Part shown: positions 1-9,496 of the stretch, piece by piece
How positions within the stretch are numbered: the stretch's first letter is position 1
Layout of the letters: every line of letters starts with the position of its first letter
Origin: Pedobacter sp. Leaf216
Lineage (GTDB): Bacteria > Bacteroidota > Bacteroidia > Sphingobacteriales > Sphingobacteriaceae
Reading direction: 5' to 3'
Length of the DNA stretch: 64,000 bases
NCBI RefSeq assembly: GCF_001421515.1
Contig: NZ_LMKM01000002.1
Coordinates: forward strand, 62,001 to 126,000
Position numbers and translations under genes: made by a program
The notes under the pieces: model-generated
Told to the model about the DNA's origin: nothing
Databases searched by the model: none
What the model saw: the letters and a program-made list of their open reading frames with translations, nothing else

Positions 1-1
1 T

Positions 2-271
2 TTAAGTAACCCAAATGCAAACGGAACAGAAGATACTTCTGGTGCTTACAAAACACTCGAAGATGGTTCTGCAACAATGGAAAAAGAGCAGATCAATCAA
101 TTGGCTGCCCGTCAGAAAAAATTTATCGATAACCTTGAAAACGCTTTGGTACGTATCGAGAATAAAACTTATGGCATTTGCCGCGAAACCGGTAAATTAA
201 TCCAGAAAGAACGTTTACGTGCTGTTCCTCATGCCACTTTAAGCATGGAAGCTAAATTAAAACAGAGTTAA
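2..271 (+). CDS. TraR/DksA-family transcriptional regulator, 3' part only
   Basis: The frame is open from the left edge, so the N-terminus lies outside the window; 89 residues are visible. The segment from YGIC to RLRAVPHATL resembles the C-terminal zinc-finger end of TraR/DksA proteins, which bind the RNA polymerase secondary channel and modulate initiation. The finger is degenerate: only the first of the four classical cysteines remains (YGICRETG) and the distal cysteine pair is absent. Such cysteine-poor forms are usual in Bacteroidota DksA-like proteins (family knowledge), so this is not evidence of decay. The stop codon shares its last A with the lspA start (TAATG), which suggests translational coupling. 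Confidence 0.85.
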   Translation, partial: LSNPNANGTEDTSGAYKTLEDGSATMEKEQINQLAARQKKFIDNLENALVRIENKTYGICRETGKLIQKERLRAVPHATLSMEAKLKQS

Positions 272-873
272 TGAAAGGCTATACAAAACCTTTAATTATA
301 ATCTTTTTGGTTTTACTGGCCGATCAGCTGGTTAAAACCTGGGTTAAAACACATATGTACCTTGGCCAGGAATTCCATATTATTGGAAAATGGTTTATTA
401 TCCATTTTACCGAAAATAACGGAATGGCCTTTGGGATGGAATTTGGCGGTGAGTTTGGCAAGTTGGCTTTATCACTTTTCCGCATTGCAGCAGTTGCAGG
501 AATTGGTTATGGCTTACATTATTTAATTAAGCATAAATACCACCGGGGATTGATTTTGAACGTTGCTCTAATTTTTTCTGGCGCATTGGGAAACATCATT
601 GATTCTGTATTTTACGGAAAGATTTATGGCTACGAAAGCTGGTTTCATGGTCGTGTGGTAGATATGTTCTACTTCCCGATTGCAGAAGGCCACTTCCCTA
701 CCTGGTTACCAATTTGGGGAGGAGAAGAATTTGTTTTCTTCAGACCTGTTTTTAACCTCGCAGATGCAGCCATTTCAGTTGGAGTGATATTGATCCTGAT
801 CTTTCAGAAAAATTACTTTAAAGAAGATGTAAAAGATGAAGTAAGCATCAACAGTGAAATTGTTGAAGATTAA
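271..873 (+). CDS. lspA: Lipoprotein signal peptidase (signal peptidase II)
   Basis: This inner-membrane aspartyl peptidase removes the signal peptide of prolipoproteins after lipidation of the lipobox cysteine. The 200-residue protein has hydrophobic segments near residues 7-21, 65-85, 94-112 and 160-178. Family motifs are visible: NNGMAF at 49-54, GALGNIID at 104-111, VVD at 129-131 and FNLADA at 161-166. D131 and D165 are the expected catalytic pair. It is slightly longer than many homologues because of an insert around residues 138-155 and an acidic tail. It overlaps the upstream DksA-like gene by one base. Substrates in this window would include the FKBP lipoproteins, the gamma-glutamyltransferase and the cytochrome-like lipoproteins. 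Confidence 0.95.
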   Translation: MKGYTKPLIIIFLVLLADQLVKTWVKTHMYLGQEFHIIGKWFIIHFTENNGMAFGMEFGGEFGKLALSLFRIAAVAGIGYGLHYLIKHKYHRGLILNVALIFSGALGNIIDSVFYGKIYGYESWFHGRVVDMFYFPIAEGHFPTWLPIWGGEEFVFFRPVFNLADAAISVGVILILIFQKNYFKEDVKDEVSINSEIVED

Positions 874-884
874 AAGCGGATCAT

Positions 885-1100
885 TTTGCCTAGCTTGTTT
901 CAGCATTTATATTAGCAAGACCCTGAAATAAATCCCAGGGGGACGAAAACAAAAGCCCATTTCTTAACTGAGATGGGCTTTTATTTATTTAATGAATTCG
1001 TGATTGCTAGGAGGCTTTTTCAGCCGACGAAGCAATTTCTATAGTAAAATCCGAAAGCATGAAAGATTGCTTCGTCTTTCCTTCTCGCAATGATAATTTG
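885..1100. repeat. Dispersed palindromic (REP/REPIN-like) repeats flanking the lspA terminator
   Basis: Two repeat-like segments lie on either side of the terminator. The first (about 885-945) contains an imperfect CCCTGAA...CAGGG hairpin ending in GGACG. The second (about 1010-1095) contains a perfect 11-base inverted repeat, GACGAAGCAAT at 1026-1036 with ATTGCTTCGTC at 1066-1076, next to GGCTTTTTCAGCCGACGAAG. The same words recur near 2605-2672, 14669-14785, 20640-20690 and 40621-40715, so these are members of dispersed families. Confidence 0.6.
951..990 (+). terminator. Rho-independent terminator after lspA
   Basis: AAAAGCCCAT at 951-960 pairs with ATGGGCTTTT at 973-982 across a short loop, followed by a T-rich run (TTATTTATTT). 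It lies 78 bases after the lspA stop. Confidence 0.8.
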
Positions 1101-1158
1101 GTTGGTGTCACACCGACCAACAAAAAAAAGATTTTTAATAACTTGAATATTTCAATAA

Positions 1159-1677
1159 ATGATCAATTTCATCGAAATATCTTATCTAAAACATGGTAAT
1201 GAAAGGCAAAAGCAAGCTTTCAGGATATTAACCGACAATAAAATTTTAGCTAAACTTTATGCCTATCATCCAATCCTGGTAGGTACCATCCCAATTAATA
1301 TTGATATCGAAAACAGTGATCTGGATGTTATTTGTGAAGTTTCTGATAAAGCTGAATTTAATGCCGAACTAAAGGCGCTGTTTGGAACTGAAAAAGGCTT
1401 TACCATCTCTGAAAGCCTAAAGTTTGATGCCATTAAAGCAAATTTCATAGTCGATAACTTTGAAATAGAAATATTCGGGCAGAACAAACCCACAACACAA
1501 CAAAATGCCTACCTCCACATGCTAGTCGAACATAAATTACTTTTAGAAAAGGGAGAAGCATTTAGGCAAGAAATTATCACTTTAAAACAAAAAGGTTATA
1601 AAACGGAACCTGCATTTGCCAAGCTATTAGGCCTTGAGGGAGATCCATACCAAGAATTGTTGAAATTACTATTCTAG
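1159..1677 (+). CDS. DUF4269 family protein (nucleotidyltransferase-like)
   Basis: This is a 172-residue soluble protein without signal peptide. It starts with YLKHGNERQKQAFRIL and has a central LVGTIPINIDIENSDLDVIC region (residues 41-60), which I recognise as DUF4269. The pattern GT..I.I.I..SDLD resembles the catalytic loop of minimal nucleotidyltransferases (G-[ST]...D-x-D). By inference it may be a nucleotidyltransferase-fold protein, but no substrate is known to me. It stands alone between repeat-rich spacers, and no clear promoter or Shine-Dalgarno sequence was seen before its ATG. Confidence 0.75.
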   Translation: MINFIEISYLKHGNERQKQAFRILTDNKILAKLYAYHPILVGTIPINIDIENSDLDVICEVSDKAEFNAELKALFGTEKGFTISESLKFDAIKANFIVDNFEIEIFGQNKPTTQQNAYLHMLVEHKLLLEKGEAFRQEIITLKQKGYKTEPAFAKLLGLEGDPYQELLKLLF

Positions 1678-1856
1678 CGGCTCGCTAATGCCAGATCAGC
1701 CAGCGAGATACCGTCATTCACAACCTGATTGGGAATCGGAATGTCTTGGTAGATCATGGAGGTTAAAATTCCCACCTGCGCGAGCATGACGACCGATTAT
1801 TGAAATAGCCAATTCTCATCTGGGATTCGAATTTCATCATATCTTATTTAAAATAT

Positions 1857-1864
1857 TATATTTG
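1857..1864 (+). promoter_or_regulatory. Putative -7 element for the DUF1080 gene
   Basis: TATATTTG matches the Bacteroidota -7 consensus TAnnTTTG and ends 20 bases before the ATG at 1885. No TTG is present at the -33 spacing, so only half of the promoter is supported. Confidence 0.4.
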
Positions 1865-1884
1865 GAATACAAAAACCAAATAGT

Positions 1885-2565
1885 ATGAAATTCTACCATG
1901 CCCTATTACTGCTCGTTATAATCAGCAGTTCAACCTTTGCACAAAAAAGCCTTTTTAACGGTAAAAATCTGGATGGTTGGCATGTTGATGTTCCAGCGAT
2001 GGACAAAAAGCCTGATACCATTAATCCATTCATAGTACGTAACGGAATGCTGGTAAGTTTAGGTACTCCCGGCGGGCATTTAATAACAAATAAAATTTAC
2101 AAAAATTATCAGTTAACCGTGCAATACCGCTTCGCTGGCAAACCAGGCAATTGCGGCGTTTTAGTACATGCATCAACACCCAGAGCTTTATATGGTATGT
2201 TTCCTAAATCGCTTGAAGTACAGATGCAACATAAAGATGCGGGTGATTTCTGGTGCATTGAAGAAGATATTACTGTACCTGATATGGTTGCAAGGCGAGG
2301 CCCCAAAGAAAACTGGGGTGTAAATGGTGATAAGCTTCGCCGTATTAAAAACTTGACCGATGGCAGTGAAAAACCACTTGGTGAATGGAATACCATGATT
2401 ATTCAATGCTTAAATGATGAAGTTAAAGTTTGGGTTAATGATGCATTGGTAAATTATGGCACAAAGTGCACGGTAAGTAGCGGCCAAATTGCATTGCAGG
2501 CAGAAGGCAGTGAAGTAGAATTCAAACAACTGGATTTAAAACCGATTAAGGCGCTGTCTAAATAA
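1885..2565 (+). CDS. Secreted DUF1080 protein (3-keto-disaccharide hydrolase-like fold)
   Basis: The 226-residue protein begins with a signal peptide (about residues 1-19, ending STFAQ). The mature part is one DUF1080 domain: LFNGKNLDGWH at 23-33 is the characteristic opening, with later elements such as GNCGVLVHAS, SLEVQM and a GEWNTMIIQC strand. The fold is a concanavalin-like jelly roll. Some members act on 3-keto-glycosides and others are binding modules, so the specific activity is not determinable here. It is monocistronic, and a strong shared hairpin separates it from the convergent sucAB genes. It probably acts in the periplasm on sugars. Confidence 0.85.
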   Translation: MKFYHALLLLVIISSSTFAQKSLFNGKNLDGWHVDVPAMDKKPDTINPFIVRNGMLVSLGTPGGHLITNKIYKNYQLTVQYRFAGKPGNCGVLVHASTPRALYGMFPKSLEVQMQHKDAGDFWCIEEDITVPDMVARRGPKENWGVNGDKLRRIKNLTDGSEKPLGEWNTMIIQCLNDEVKVWVNDALVNYGTKCTVSSGQIALQAEGSEVEFKQLDLKPIKALSK

Positions 2566-2604
2566 TCTGACTTCTATTAAATTTTTAGCCTCTTTGCCTA
2601 ACAC

Positions 2605-2672
2605 GACCGTTATGCTGAACTTGTTTAGCACCTTTCCTGCTTAATAGACCCTGAAATAAATTCAGGGTGACG
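2605..2672. repeat. REPIN-like dispersed repeat with two hairpins
   Basis: An imperfect TATGCTGAAC...GTTTAGCA hairpin is followed by a perfect CCCTGAA (2649-2655) / TTCAGGG (2661-2667) hairpin and a TGACG end. The same arrangement is recognisable near 885-945 and, in part, near 14669-14712. Confidence 0.55.
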
Positions 2673-2706
2673 AAATCAAGGTGTTAATTTCATTTTCGGG
2701 CAAAAA

Positions 2707-2756
2707 AAAGAAGTCAAGTTTTTATAGCACACTGGCCATTAAAACTTGACTTCTTT
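2707..2756. terminator. Bidirectional terminator between DUF1080 gene and sucB
   Basis: AAAGAAGTCAAGTTTT (2707-2722) and AAAACTTGACTTCTTT (2741-2756) form a perfect 16-bp stem with an 18-base loop. A/T runs on both sides let it serve both convergent transcription units. Confidence 0.8.
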
Positions 2757-2773
2757 ATAAAAAATGTTTTAGT

Positions 2774-4003
2774 CTATATACCCAATAATAATCTAGCTGG
2801 ATCTTCTAATAATTGTTTCACACGAACCAAGAAACCAACTGACTCGCGTCCATCGATAATTCTGTGATCATAAGATAACGCAACATACATCATCGGACGG
2901 ATTACCACTTCACCTTTTTCAGCAACAGGACGCTCAACAATGTTATGCATACCTAAAATAGCCGATTGTGGCGCATTAATAATCGGTGTCGACATCATTG
3001 AACCAAACACGCCACCATTTGTGATTGTGAATGTTCCACCAGTCATTTCTTCGATGGTTAATTTGCTATCACGTGCTTTTAAAGCCAATTCCAATACCGA
3101 TTTTTCAATCTGCGCTAAAGTCATGCTTTCTGCATTACGGATAACCGGAACAACTAAACCTTTTGGAGCAGATACGGCAATAGAAATATCAGCGAAATCA
3201 TTGTAAACCAATTCTTCACCTTCTATACGACCATTAACAGCCGGGAAATCTTTTAAAGCTTCGGTAACTGCTTTAGTAAAAAAGCTCATGAAACCCAAAC
3301 CAACACCAAATTTTTCTTTAAACTGGTCTTTATATTTTCCGCGTAAATCCATAATCGGCTTCATGTTAACCTCATTAAAAGTGGTCAACATTGCGGTTTC
3401 ATTTTTAACTGCAACCAAGCGCTTTGCAACTGTTCTGCGGAGTGGAGACATTTTTTCACGACGCTCGCCTCGGCTACCAGCAGGTATAGCAGCAGCTATC
3501 GGGGCACTCTGTTTCGGTGCTTCTGGTTTTTTACCTGCTTCCGCCTTAACAGCATCATCTTTTGTAATACGGCCATCAACACCAGTACCTTTTACAGCAC
3601 CAGCTTCAATTCCTTTTTCTGCAAGAATTTTACCGGCAGCAGGAGAAGGAGTTCCTGTAGCGTATGAGTCTTTTGATTCGGCAGCTTTAGGTGATTCAGC
3701 TACTGCAACCGGGGCTTGTGCATCAGCCTTAGGGCTTTCGGACTCTGCCTTTGGACTAGCAGCTGCACCGCCATCTTCAATTTTACAAACTACTGCACCA
3801 ATGGCTAAAGTATCGCCTTCGGCTGCTATGGTTTTTAAAGTTCCAGCTTGTTCTGCAGTTAATTCGAATGTAGCTTTGTCCGATTCTAATTCGGCAATAA
3901 CTTCATCCATTTCAACAACATCGCCGTCGTTTTTTATCCATCTTGATAAAACAACTTCGGTGATCGATTCACCAACAGGTGGAACTTTTATCTCTAAACT
4001 CAT
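2774..4003 (-). CDS. sucB: 2-oxoglutarate dehydrogenase E2 (dihydrolipoyllysine succinyltransferase)
   Basis: E2 of the TCA-cycle 2-oxoglutarate dehydrogenase complex transfers the succinyl group from lipoate to CoA. The 409-residue protein has three parts: an N-terminal lipoyl domain (residues 1-76, lipoylated lysine K43 in ESDKATFEL), an Ala/Pro/Glu-rich linker with the E3-binding domain (about 115-155, [13 protein letters not shown]), and the catalytic domain with H380 and D384 in SYDHRIIDG near the C-terminus. The single lipoyl domain and the length fit OGDC E2 rather than pyruvate dehydrogenase E2. It lies 77 bases downstream of sucA on the same strand, presumably in one operon. Confidence 0.95.
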   Translation of the reverse strand: MSLEIKVPPVGESITEVVLSRWIKNDGDVVEMDEVIAELESDKATFELTAEQAGTLKTIAAEGDTLAIGAVVCKIEDGGAAASPKAESESPKADAQAPVAVAESPKAAESKDSYATGTPSPAAGKILAEKGIEAGAVKGTGVDGRITKDDAVKAEAGKKPEAPKQSAPIAAAIPAGSRGERREKMSPLRRTVAKRLVAVKNETAMLTTFNEVNMKPIMDLRGKYKDQFKEKFGVGLGFMSFFTKAVTEALKDFPAVNGRIEGEELVYNDFADISIAVSAPKGLVVPVIRNAESMTLAQIEKSVLELALKARDSKLTIEEMTGGTFTITNGGVFGSMMSTPIINAPQSAILGMHNIVERPVAEKGEVVIRPMMYVALSYDHRIIDGRESVGFLVRVKQLLEDPARLLLGI

Positions 4004-4080
4004 TTTTGTAATGTTATATTTTTCTATCTTCTAATAATCAATATCAAACGCTATGCTTTAAAACGCTTCGCGCACTGCAC

Positions 4081-6876
4081 CTAATCGATCTGAACTAATT
4101 TTTTTGTTGCTTTTTTAGCAATATCCTTTACATCTTCTGTTACTGAAACTTCTAAAGCTTTAGCTAAAATGTAAGCCTGTTGGTTGGCATGTTGTTTTGC
4201 AAAACCAGTTGCAGTACTACTGCTTTCTCTTCTCGAAATTACATCAATACCTTTTAATGCAGTTTTGTACAACTTACGGAACAGATATGGCCATGCACCC
4301 ATGTTTTCTGGCTCTTCTTGTACCCAGTAAACTTCTTTGGCATTTTTATATTTTTTCTGAATTGCTTCCATCTGATCAACAGGAGTTGGATATAATTGCT
4401 CTACACGAACAATTGCCACGTGTTTTAATTTATCAGCCTGTTGTTTTTCTAATAACTCATAATAAATTTTACCGCTACAGAAAACAATACGTGTTACCTC
4501 TGCAACTTTAACATTTACATCATCAATTAGCTCTTTAAAACCACCATCTGTAAATTCTTCCAATTTAGAAACACAGGCCGGATGGCGCAATAAACTTTTC
4601 GGTGTAAATACAACCAAAGGTTTACGGAAATCGCGTTTAAACTGACGGCGCAATACGTGGAAGAAATTGGCAGGAGTTGTACAATTAGTAACCTGCATGT
4701 TATAATCTGCACAAAGTTCCATAAAACGCTCAATACGCGCTGAAGAGTGCTCTGGTCCTTGCCCTTCGTAACCGTGAGGCAACAACATAACCAAGCCATT
4801 TTCGCGTTGCCATTTGGTTTCTGCACTTGCAATATACTGATCTACAACGATTTGAGCACCGTTAAAGAAATCACCAAATTGAGCTTCCCAGATGGTTAAA
4901 GCATTTGGATTTGCCATTGCATAACCATATTCAAAACCTAAAACGCCATATTCTGATAAATGCGAATTGTAAATATCAAACGGTGCCTGTTGATCTGAAA
5001 TGTTTGCCAATGGTACATATTCTTCCTCACTATCTTCAAGCGTTAATACTGCATGACGGTGAGAAAACGTTCCTCTTTCTACATCCTGACCGCTTAAACG
5101 AACACGTTTACCTTCTGATAGCAAAGTACCATAAGCCAGTTGCTCGCCCATTGCCCAATCGAAAATATTGGTTTCGTTAACCATTTTGCTACGTTCGGCA
5201 AATAGTTTTTCGATTTTTTTGAAGAACTTTTTATTTGTTGGTAGCGTAGTAATGCGTTTACCAATTTCCAACAAAGTAGATTTTTTAACCGCAGTAACAG
5301 GAGAAGTTTCAAAATCTTTAGGTGTAGCCATACGCAAATCTGCCCATGCGCCACCAAATTTAACTTCGGCATTGCCTGCAACAAATTCTTTAGCTTCGTT
5401 TAAACGTTCCTGCAAAATACCACGGAAATCTTTCTCCATTTCTTTTGCCAAACCGGCTTCTAACTTACCCTCTTTTGTTAACTGATCGATATAAATTTCC
5501 CTGGGGTTAGGGTGTTTTTCGATGGTTTTGTATAATAATGGTTGCGTAAATTTAGGTTCATCAGACTCATTATGACCGAAACGACGGTAACAAAGAATAT
5601 CAATAAAAACATCGTTTTTATATTTCTGACGGTATTCCATTGCTAAATTGATTGCATAAACCAAAGCCTCAGGATCATCACCATTAACGTGGAAAACCGG
5701 AGATAAGGTTACTTTAGCAATATCTGTACAATAGGTACTGGTACGTGCATCCTTATAGTTGGTGGTAAAACCAATCTGGTTATTAATTACCAGGTGAATG
5801 GTTCCTCCGGTTTTATAACCTTCAAGACCAGCCATCTGAATTACTTCATAAACAATACCTTGTCCGGCAACAGATGCATCTCCATGAATTAAAATTGGTG
5901 CTAAACGGCTGTTATCGCCACCATATTTAAAATCAATTTTAGAACGGCTCATCCCTTCTACCACACCATCAACAGTTTCCAAGTGAGATGGATTAGGACA
6001 TAAGCTCAAGTGAACACTTTTACCTGAAACCGTAGTCACATCTGTAGAATAACCTAAGTGGTATTTTACGTCGCCACCAAATGGGGTGTCAGGATTGTAA
6101 CTTTTGCCTTCAAATTCGGCAAAAATATCTTTGTAGGTTTTTTGCATGATATTGGCCAGCACGTTTAAACGACCGCGGTGAGCCATACCAATTACAAATT
6201 CTTCAATACCCAGTTCAGCACCTTTTTCGATTACTGAATCCAAAGCAGGAATTAAAGCTTCTGCACCTTCTAAAGAGAAACGTTTTTGCCCTAAGAATTT
6301 TGTTCCCAAGAAATTTTCAAAGCTTACAGCCTCGTTTAATTTCCGCAGAATGCGTTTTTTCTCATCAATAGAGAAATTAGGGGTATTACGTGCACTTTCC
6401 ATCTTTTGCTGAATCCAGTTCAACACTTCTGGTGTACGTAAAAATTTAAATTCGGCTCCGATAGAACCTGCGTATGTTTGTTTTAAAAAGGCTACAATAT
6501 CTTTCAACTTTGCAGCACCGATACCAATCTCTACACCAGAATTAAAAACGGTTTCTAAATCAGCATCAGATAAGCCAAAATTTGCAAGATCTAATGTTGG
6601 CAAATGTTTACGTCTTTCGCGCACCGGATTGGTATGCGTAAACAGGTGACCGCGGCTGCGATAGCCATCAATCAGGTTTAAAACATTAACCTCTTTTAAA
6701 AATTGTTCAGGAGTTTCTGCGGTTACTGCTGGCGCTTCCGATCCTCTTCCAAAGTCGAAACCTTCAAAAAATTTCTGCCAACCAAACTCAACAGATTCAG
6801 AATCTTGCTGATACGACTGATATAAAGACTCTATATATTCGGCGTTTGCGCCATTAAGATAAGATAATTTATCCAT
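4081..6876 (-). CDS. sucA: 2-oxoglutarate dehydrogenase E1 component
   Basis: This thiamine-diphosphate-dependent decarboxylase feeds succinyl groups to the E2 lipoate. The 931-residue length is typical. The N-terminal motif SYLNGANAEYIESLYQSYQQ (residues 5-24) is the conserved E1o segment that binds the E2 core. The ThDP region is clear at GDASVAGQG (332-340) with the NNQIGFTT element at 365-372. The transketolase-like pyrimidine domain occupies about 575-770 and an E1o C-terminal domain follows. It is first in the sucA-sucB pair, and no lpd gene is present nearby. The start is supported by the family N-terminus. Confidence 0.96.
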   Translation of the reverse strand: MDKLSYLNGANAEYIESLYQSYQQDSESVEFGWQKFFEGFDFGRGSEAPAVTAETPEQFLKEVNVLNLIDGYRSRGHLFTHTNPVRERRKHLPTLDLANFGLSDADLETVFNSGVEIGIGAAKLKDIVAFLKQTYAGSIGAEFKFLRTPEVLNWIQQKMESARNTPNFSIDEKKRILRKLNEAVSFENFLGTKFLGQKRFSLEGAEALIPALDSVIEKGAELGIEEFVIGMAHRGRLNVLANIMQKTYKDIFAEFEGKSYNPDTPFGGDVKYHLGYSTDVTTVSGKSVHLSLCPNPSHLETVDGVVEGMSRSKIDFKYGGDNSRLAPILIHGDASVAGQGIVYEVIQMAGLEGYKTGGTIHLVINNQIGFTTNYKDARTSTYCTDIAKVTLSPVFHVNGDDPEALVYAINLAMEYRQKYKNDVFIDILCYRRFGHNESDEPKFTQPLLYKTIEKHPNPREIYIDQLTKEGKLEAGLAKEMEKDFRGILQERLNEAKEFVAGNAEVKFGGAWADLRMATPKDFETSPVTAVKKSTLLEIGKRITTLPTNKKFFKKIEKLFAERSKMVNETNIFDWAMGEQLAYGTLLSEGKRVRLSGQDVERGTFSHRHAVLTLEDSEEEYVPLANISDQQAPFDIYNSHLSEYGVLGFEYGYAMANPNALTIWEAQFGDFFNGAQIVVDQYIASAETKWQRENGLVMLLPHGYEGQGPEHSSARIERFMELCADYNMQVTNCTTPANFFHVLRRQFKRDFRKPLVVFTPKSLLRHPACVSKLEEFTDGGFKELIDDVNVKVAEVTRIVFCSGKIYYELLEKQQADKLKHVAIVRVEQLYPTPVDQMEAIQKKYKNAKEVYWVQEEPENMGAWPYLFRKLYKTALKGIDVISRRESSSTATGFAKQHANQQAYILAKALEVSVTEDVKDIAKKATKKLVQID

Positions 6877-6901
6877 TATTAACTGTTTACTATAAGCACT
6901 A

Positions 6902-6934
6902 CAAAATTAGAATTTTACCTTATATAAATGGCAA
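6902..6934 (-). promoter_or_regulatory. Putative sucA promoter
   Basis: Read on the minus strand, TAATTTTG (6909-6902) fits TAnnTTTG. A TTG lies 22 bases upstream (6934-6932), one base more than the usual 19-21 spacing. The -7 element is 25 bases before the sucA ATG. Confidence 0.45.
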
Positions 6935-7087
6935 AAATCTCGATTAAAATAAATGAAAGAATTATAAATGGGTGAATGAGGGATTGGCATGACCTAACAG
7001 ATAATAAATGGGCTTAATCCGTTAAAATTTAATCATTGAGATCTTACTCATTCAACACTCAATCATTTTATAATTCAAATACCACAA

Positions 7088-8362
7088 TTACGATGCCCAA
7101 GTTAACGAGTAATTGCCTTTTGGATCGAGATTTTTTATATTTTTATCAAGATCGAAAACATTTTTCGATTTTTGATCGTTTCCTACTCCGGCTACATTTG
7201 CCCAATTGCCCCAATTGCTAGCGGGATTATAATCAATCAATTTTTCTTCAAAATAAGCTGCACCAAAAATCCAGCTTACCTCTAAATTATTAATCAGATA
7301 TAAAGCAGCCGTTTGCCTGGCAATGTTAGAGATAAAACCGGTTTGGTTCAGCTCTGTCATCACCGCATCCACTACCGCAAAACCTGTTTGGGCATTTTTC
7401 CATTTATTGAAGTTATCCTGTTCATTCACGATATCAATCAAACCCTGACTGCCAAAACCATCAGGACTGAAAAAGGTATTGCCGTATTTTTTAAACATAA
7501 ACCGGAAATAATCCCTCCAGAGCAAGCCCAATAAAATATGATTGAACATGGCTTTTGTGTTGGGCACCCCTTCCATTTTTTTGATTTCCCAATATACTTT
7601 CCGCGGAGATAAACCACCCATGGCCAACCAGGCTGATAATTTCGACGCTAGAATTAAGTTTTTGGTGGTTGCTGCCTGTTGCATAGCCACAATTACCTTT
7701 TGAAGATGGGCCAGGCCCTCAGCTTCGCCACCTACAAATTCAAAATCAGACCGTTGATCTTTTTGTGGTGGTGTAAGGTTTAAATCTGCTAATGAGGATA
7801 GTGTTCCCCAATCAATCACTTCGGCTACATTAATCCGATCGGGTGCGGCAAAACATGGCTTAATAATCGAATCGCGCTCAATTTTTTTCTTAAACTGGTT
7901 AAAGGCATCAGGAATATCCTTAATCGGAAATGGTAAATCTTCCTTATTATATAAGGTATGGCCAATAAAATGTTTAAGGTTGACGCGTAATTTCCAAAGT
8001 GCATTTTCTACTAAGGTAGAAACGTGTGTTTCTTCTCTTGCTACCTCACGGTGATGGTAAACTTCGGTAATTTCATATTCCTGAACAAGTTGTGGAATAA
8101 TATCTTCAGGATTACCCTGCGCGATAAGCAAATTACCACCAATCTGTTTTAAGGAACTGCGTAAACCTAAAACACTTTCTAAAATAAACTGTGCTCTGAT
8201 ATTACCTGTTTTTAGCGTACCATATTTTGTTTCGCCGAAAGAGCGGGGATCCAGAATGTAAACAGGCAAAATCGAATCAGACTTAGCAATAGCTTCCACC
8301 AGCATTTCGTTATCATGCAAGCGAAGATCATTTCTAAACCAGACTAAAATTTTTTTGGACAT
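7088..8362 (-). CDS. DASH-type cryptochrome / photolyase-family flavoprotein
   Basis: This is a 424-residue photolyase/cryptochrome-superfamily protein. The N-terminal Rossmann-like antenna domain opens with ILVWFRNDLRLHDNEML, and the FAD-binding helical domain follows (GLLWRDYFRFM; SNWGNWANVAGVGND near the C-terminus). Two things favour the CRY-DASH branch: a GHTLYNKEDLPFPIKDIPDAF-like segment around residues 138-158, and an NW..VAGVGND ending in place of the WQW..GSGND of class I photolyases. Family members repair CPDs in single-stranded DNA or act as blue-light sensors. It is divergent from the SDR gene at 8530, and a class I photolyase follows at 9497. Confidence 0.85.
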   Translation of the reverse strand: MSKKILVWFRNDLRLHDNEMLVEAIAKSDSILPVYILDPRSFGETKYGTLKTGNIRAQFILESVLGLRSSLKQIGGNLLIAQGNPEDIIPQLVQEYEITEVYHHREVAREETHVSTLVENALWKLRVNLKHFIGHTLYNKEDLPFPIKDIPDAFNQFKKKIERDSIIKPCFAAPDRINVAEVIDWGTLSSLADLNLTPPQKDQRSDFEFVGGEAEGLAHLQKVIVAMQQAATTKNLILASKLSAWLAMGGLSPRKVYWEIKKMEGVPNTKAMFNHILLGLLWRDYFRFMFKKYGNTFFSPDGFGSQGLIDIVNEQDNFNKWKNAQTGFAVVDAVMTELNQTGFISNIARQTAALYLINNLEVSWIFGAAYFEEKLIDYNPASNWGNWANVAGVGNDQKSKNVFDLDKNIKNLDPKGNYSLTWAS

Positions 8363-8394
8363 GTTTTATCGAAAAGGGTGTAAGAACGCGAATA

Positions 8395-8424
8395 CAAATT
8401 TATCTTATTTTTTGTCTACATCAA
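8395..8424 (-). promoter_or_regulatory. Promoter of the DASH-cryptochrome gene
   Basis: On the minus strand TTG (8424-8422), 19 bases and TAAATTTG (8402-8395) match the Bacteroidota housekeeping consensus exactly. The -7 element ends 32 bases before the ATG. Confidence 0.65.
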
Positions 8425-8529
8425 ACCTCTAAATATTTCTTTACAAACAGGTAACAAAAGCATTAGAACGGAATTAATATCGCTAAAAATCGCTTCGAAA
8501 AAACCCTTTCGTATCTTTGTTGTTTAAAA

Positions 8530-9435
8530 ATGATGGCAAAGAAAATTCTGATTACCGGTGCAAGCGGACTAGTGGGTACTGAGCTGAAAAAGCATTTAAT
8601 AAGCAAAAATTATCTGGTGAACACACTTTCACGCAAGAAAGGTAATGATACAAACAGTTTTGTATGGGATGTGTATAAAGGAACGATAGATGCGGATTGT
8701 TTAAATGGTGTAGATGCGATTATCCACCTGGCTGGAGAACCTGTTGCAGATAAAAAATGGACAGATGAACGCAAACAGCAGATTATAGATAGCCGCGTAA
8801 AATCAACCGAATTACTTTCCGAAACCATAAAAGCTCAACCCGATCATCAGATAAAATCGTTCATTTCTGCTTCAGCAGTTGGTTTTTATGGCGATTGTGG
8901 AGATGAAATTTTAACAGAAGAAAGTCCGAAGGGTTATGGCTTTTTAGCAGATTGCTGTAAACTTTGGGAAAATGCTGTAGACCAAGGTAAAAAATTAAGT
9001 TTAAGGGTTGTAAAACTCCGTACAGGGATAGTTTTAAGCACTGATGGAGGCGCTTTACCTCAATTGGATAAACCAGTGAAACTTTTCGCAGGATCGGCCT
9101 TAGGTACGGGTAAACAATGGACGCCATGGATTCATATTGATGATATGGTAGAAATGTATGTAGATGCCATAGAAAACCTTAAAATGGAAGGTGCTTATAA
9201 CGCCTGCGCGCCTTTTCCGGTTACGAATACTACATTAACCAAAGCCATCGCAAAAACATTACACCGCCCCTTCTGGCCGATCAAAGTACCAAAAAAAGCT
9301 TTGGAATTATTATTAGGAGAACGTGTAGATGCCGTTTTGATGAGCAACAATACCTCAGCACAAAAAATTTTAAATGCAGGATTTAAATTTAAATTCACAC
9401 ATTTGGATGATGCTTTAAAGGATTTGTACAAATAA
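8530..9435 (+). CDS. TIGR01777 family NAD(P)-dependent SDR (epimerase-like) protein
   Basis: This 301-residue extended short-chain dehydrogenase has the nucleotide-binding motif ITGASGLVG (residues 6-14). IIHLAGEPVADKKW is characteristic of the TIGR01777/YfcH (SDR39U1) subfamily, and a C-terminal DUF1731-like part (KVPKKALELLLGER...) follows. The substrate is unknown. It sits between the two photolyase-family genes, 61 bases before the class I photolyase and in the same direction. Such SDR-photolyase neighbourhoods suggest a light-response context, by inference. The ORF has two adjacent ATGs (8530, 8533). A TATCTTTG -7-like element at 8512-8519 would give a very short leader, so the start is somewhat uncertain. 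Confidence 0.85.
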   Translation: MMAKKILITGASGLVGTELKKHLISKNYLVNTLSRKKGNDTNSFVWDVYKGTIDADCLNGVDAIIHLAGEPVADKKWTDERKQQIIDSRVKSTELLSETIKAQPDHQIKSFISASAVGFYGDCGDEILTEESPKGYGFLADCCKLWENAVDQGKKLSLRVVKLRTGIVLSTDGGALPQLDKPVKLFAGSALGTGKQWTPWIHIDDMVEMYVDAIENLKMEGAYNACAPFPVTNTTLTKAIAKTLHRPFWPIKVPKKALELLLGERVDAVLMSNNTSAQKILNAGFKFKFTHLDDALKDLYK

Positions 9436-9496
9436 ATTACCGGGTTAATTGGTTTAATTAAGCCTAAGAAGCAAAAAACACACAACTATACTTTCC

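Noticed and set aside
3288..4034. A 248-codon plus-strand ORF antisense to sucB
   Set aside because: sucB is unambiguous on the other strand. The antisense frame is Ala/Ser/Pro-rich because of the sucB linker, and shows no domain.
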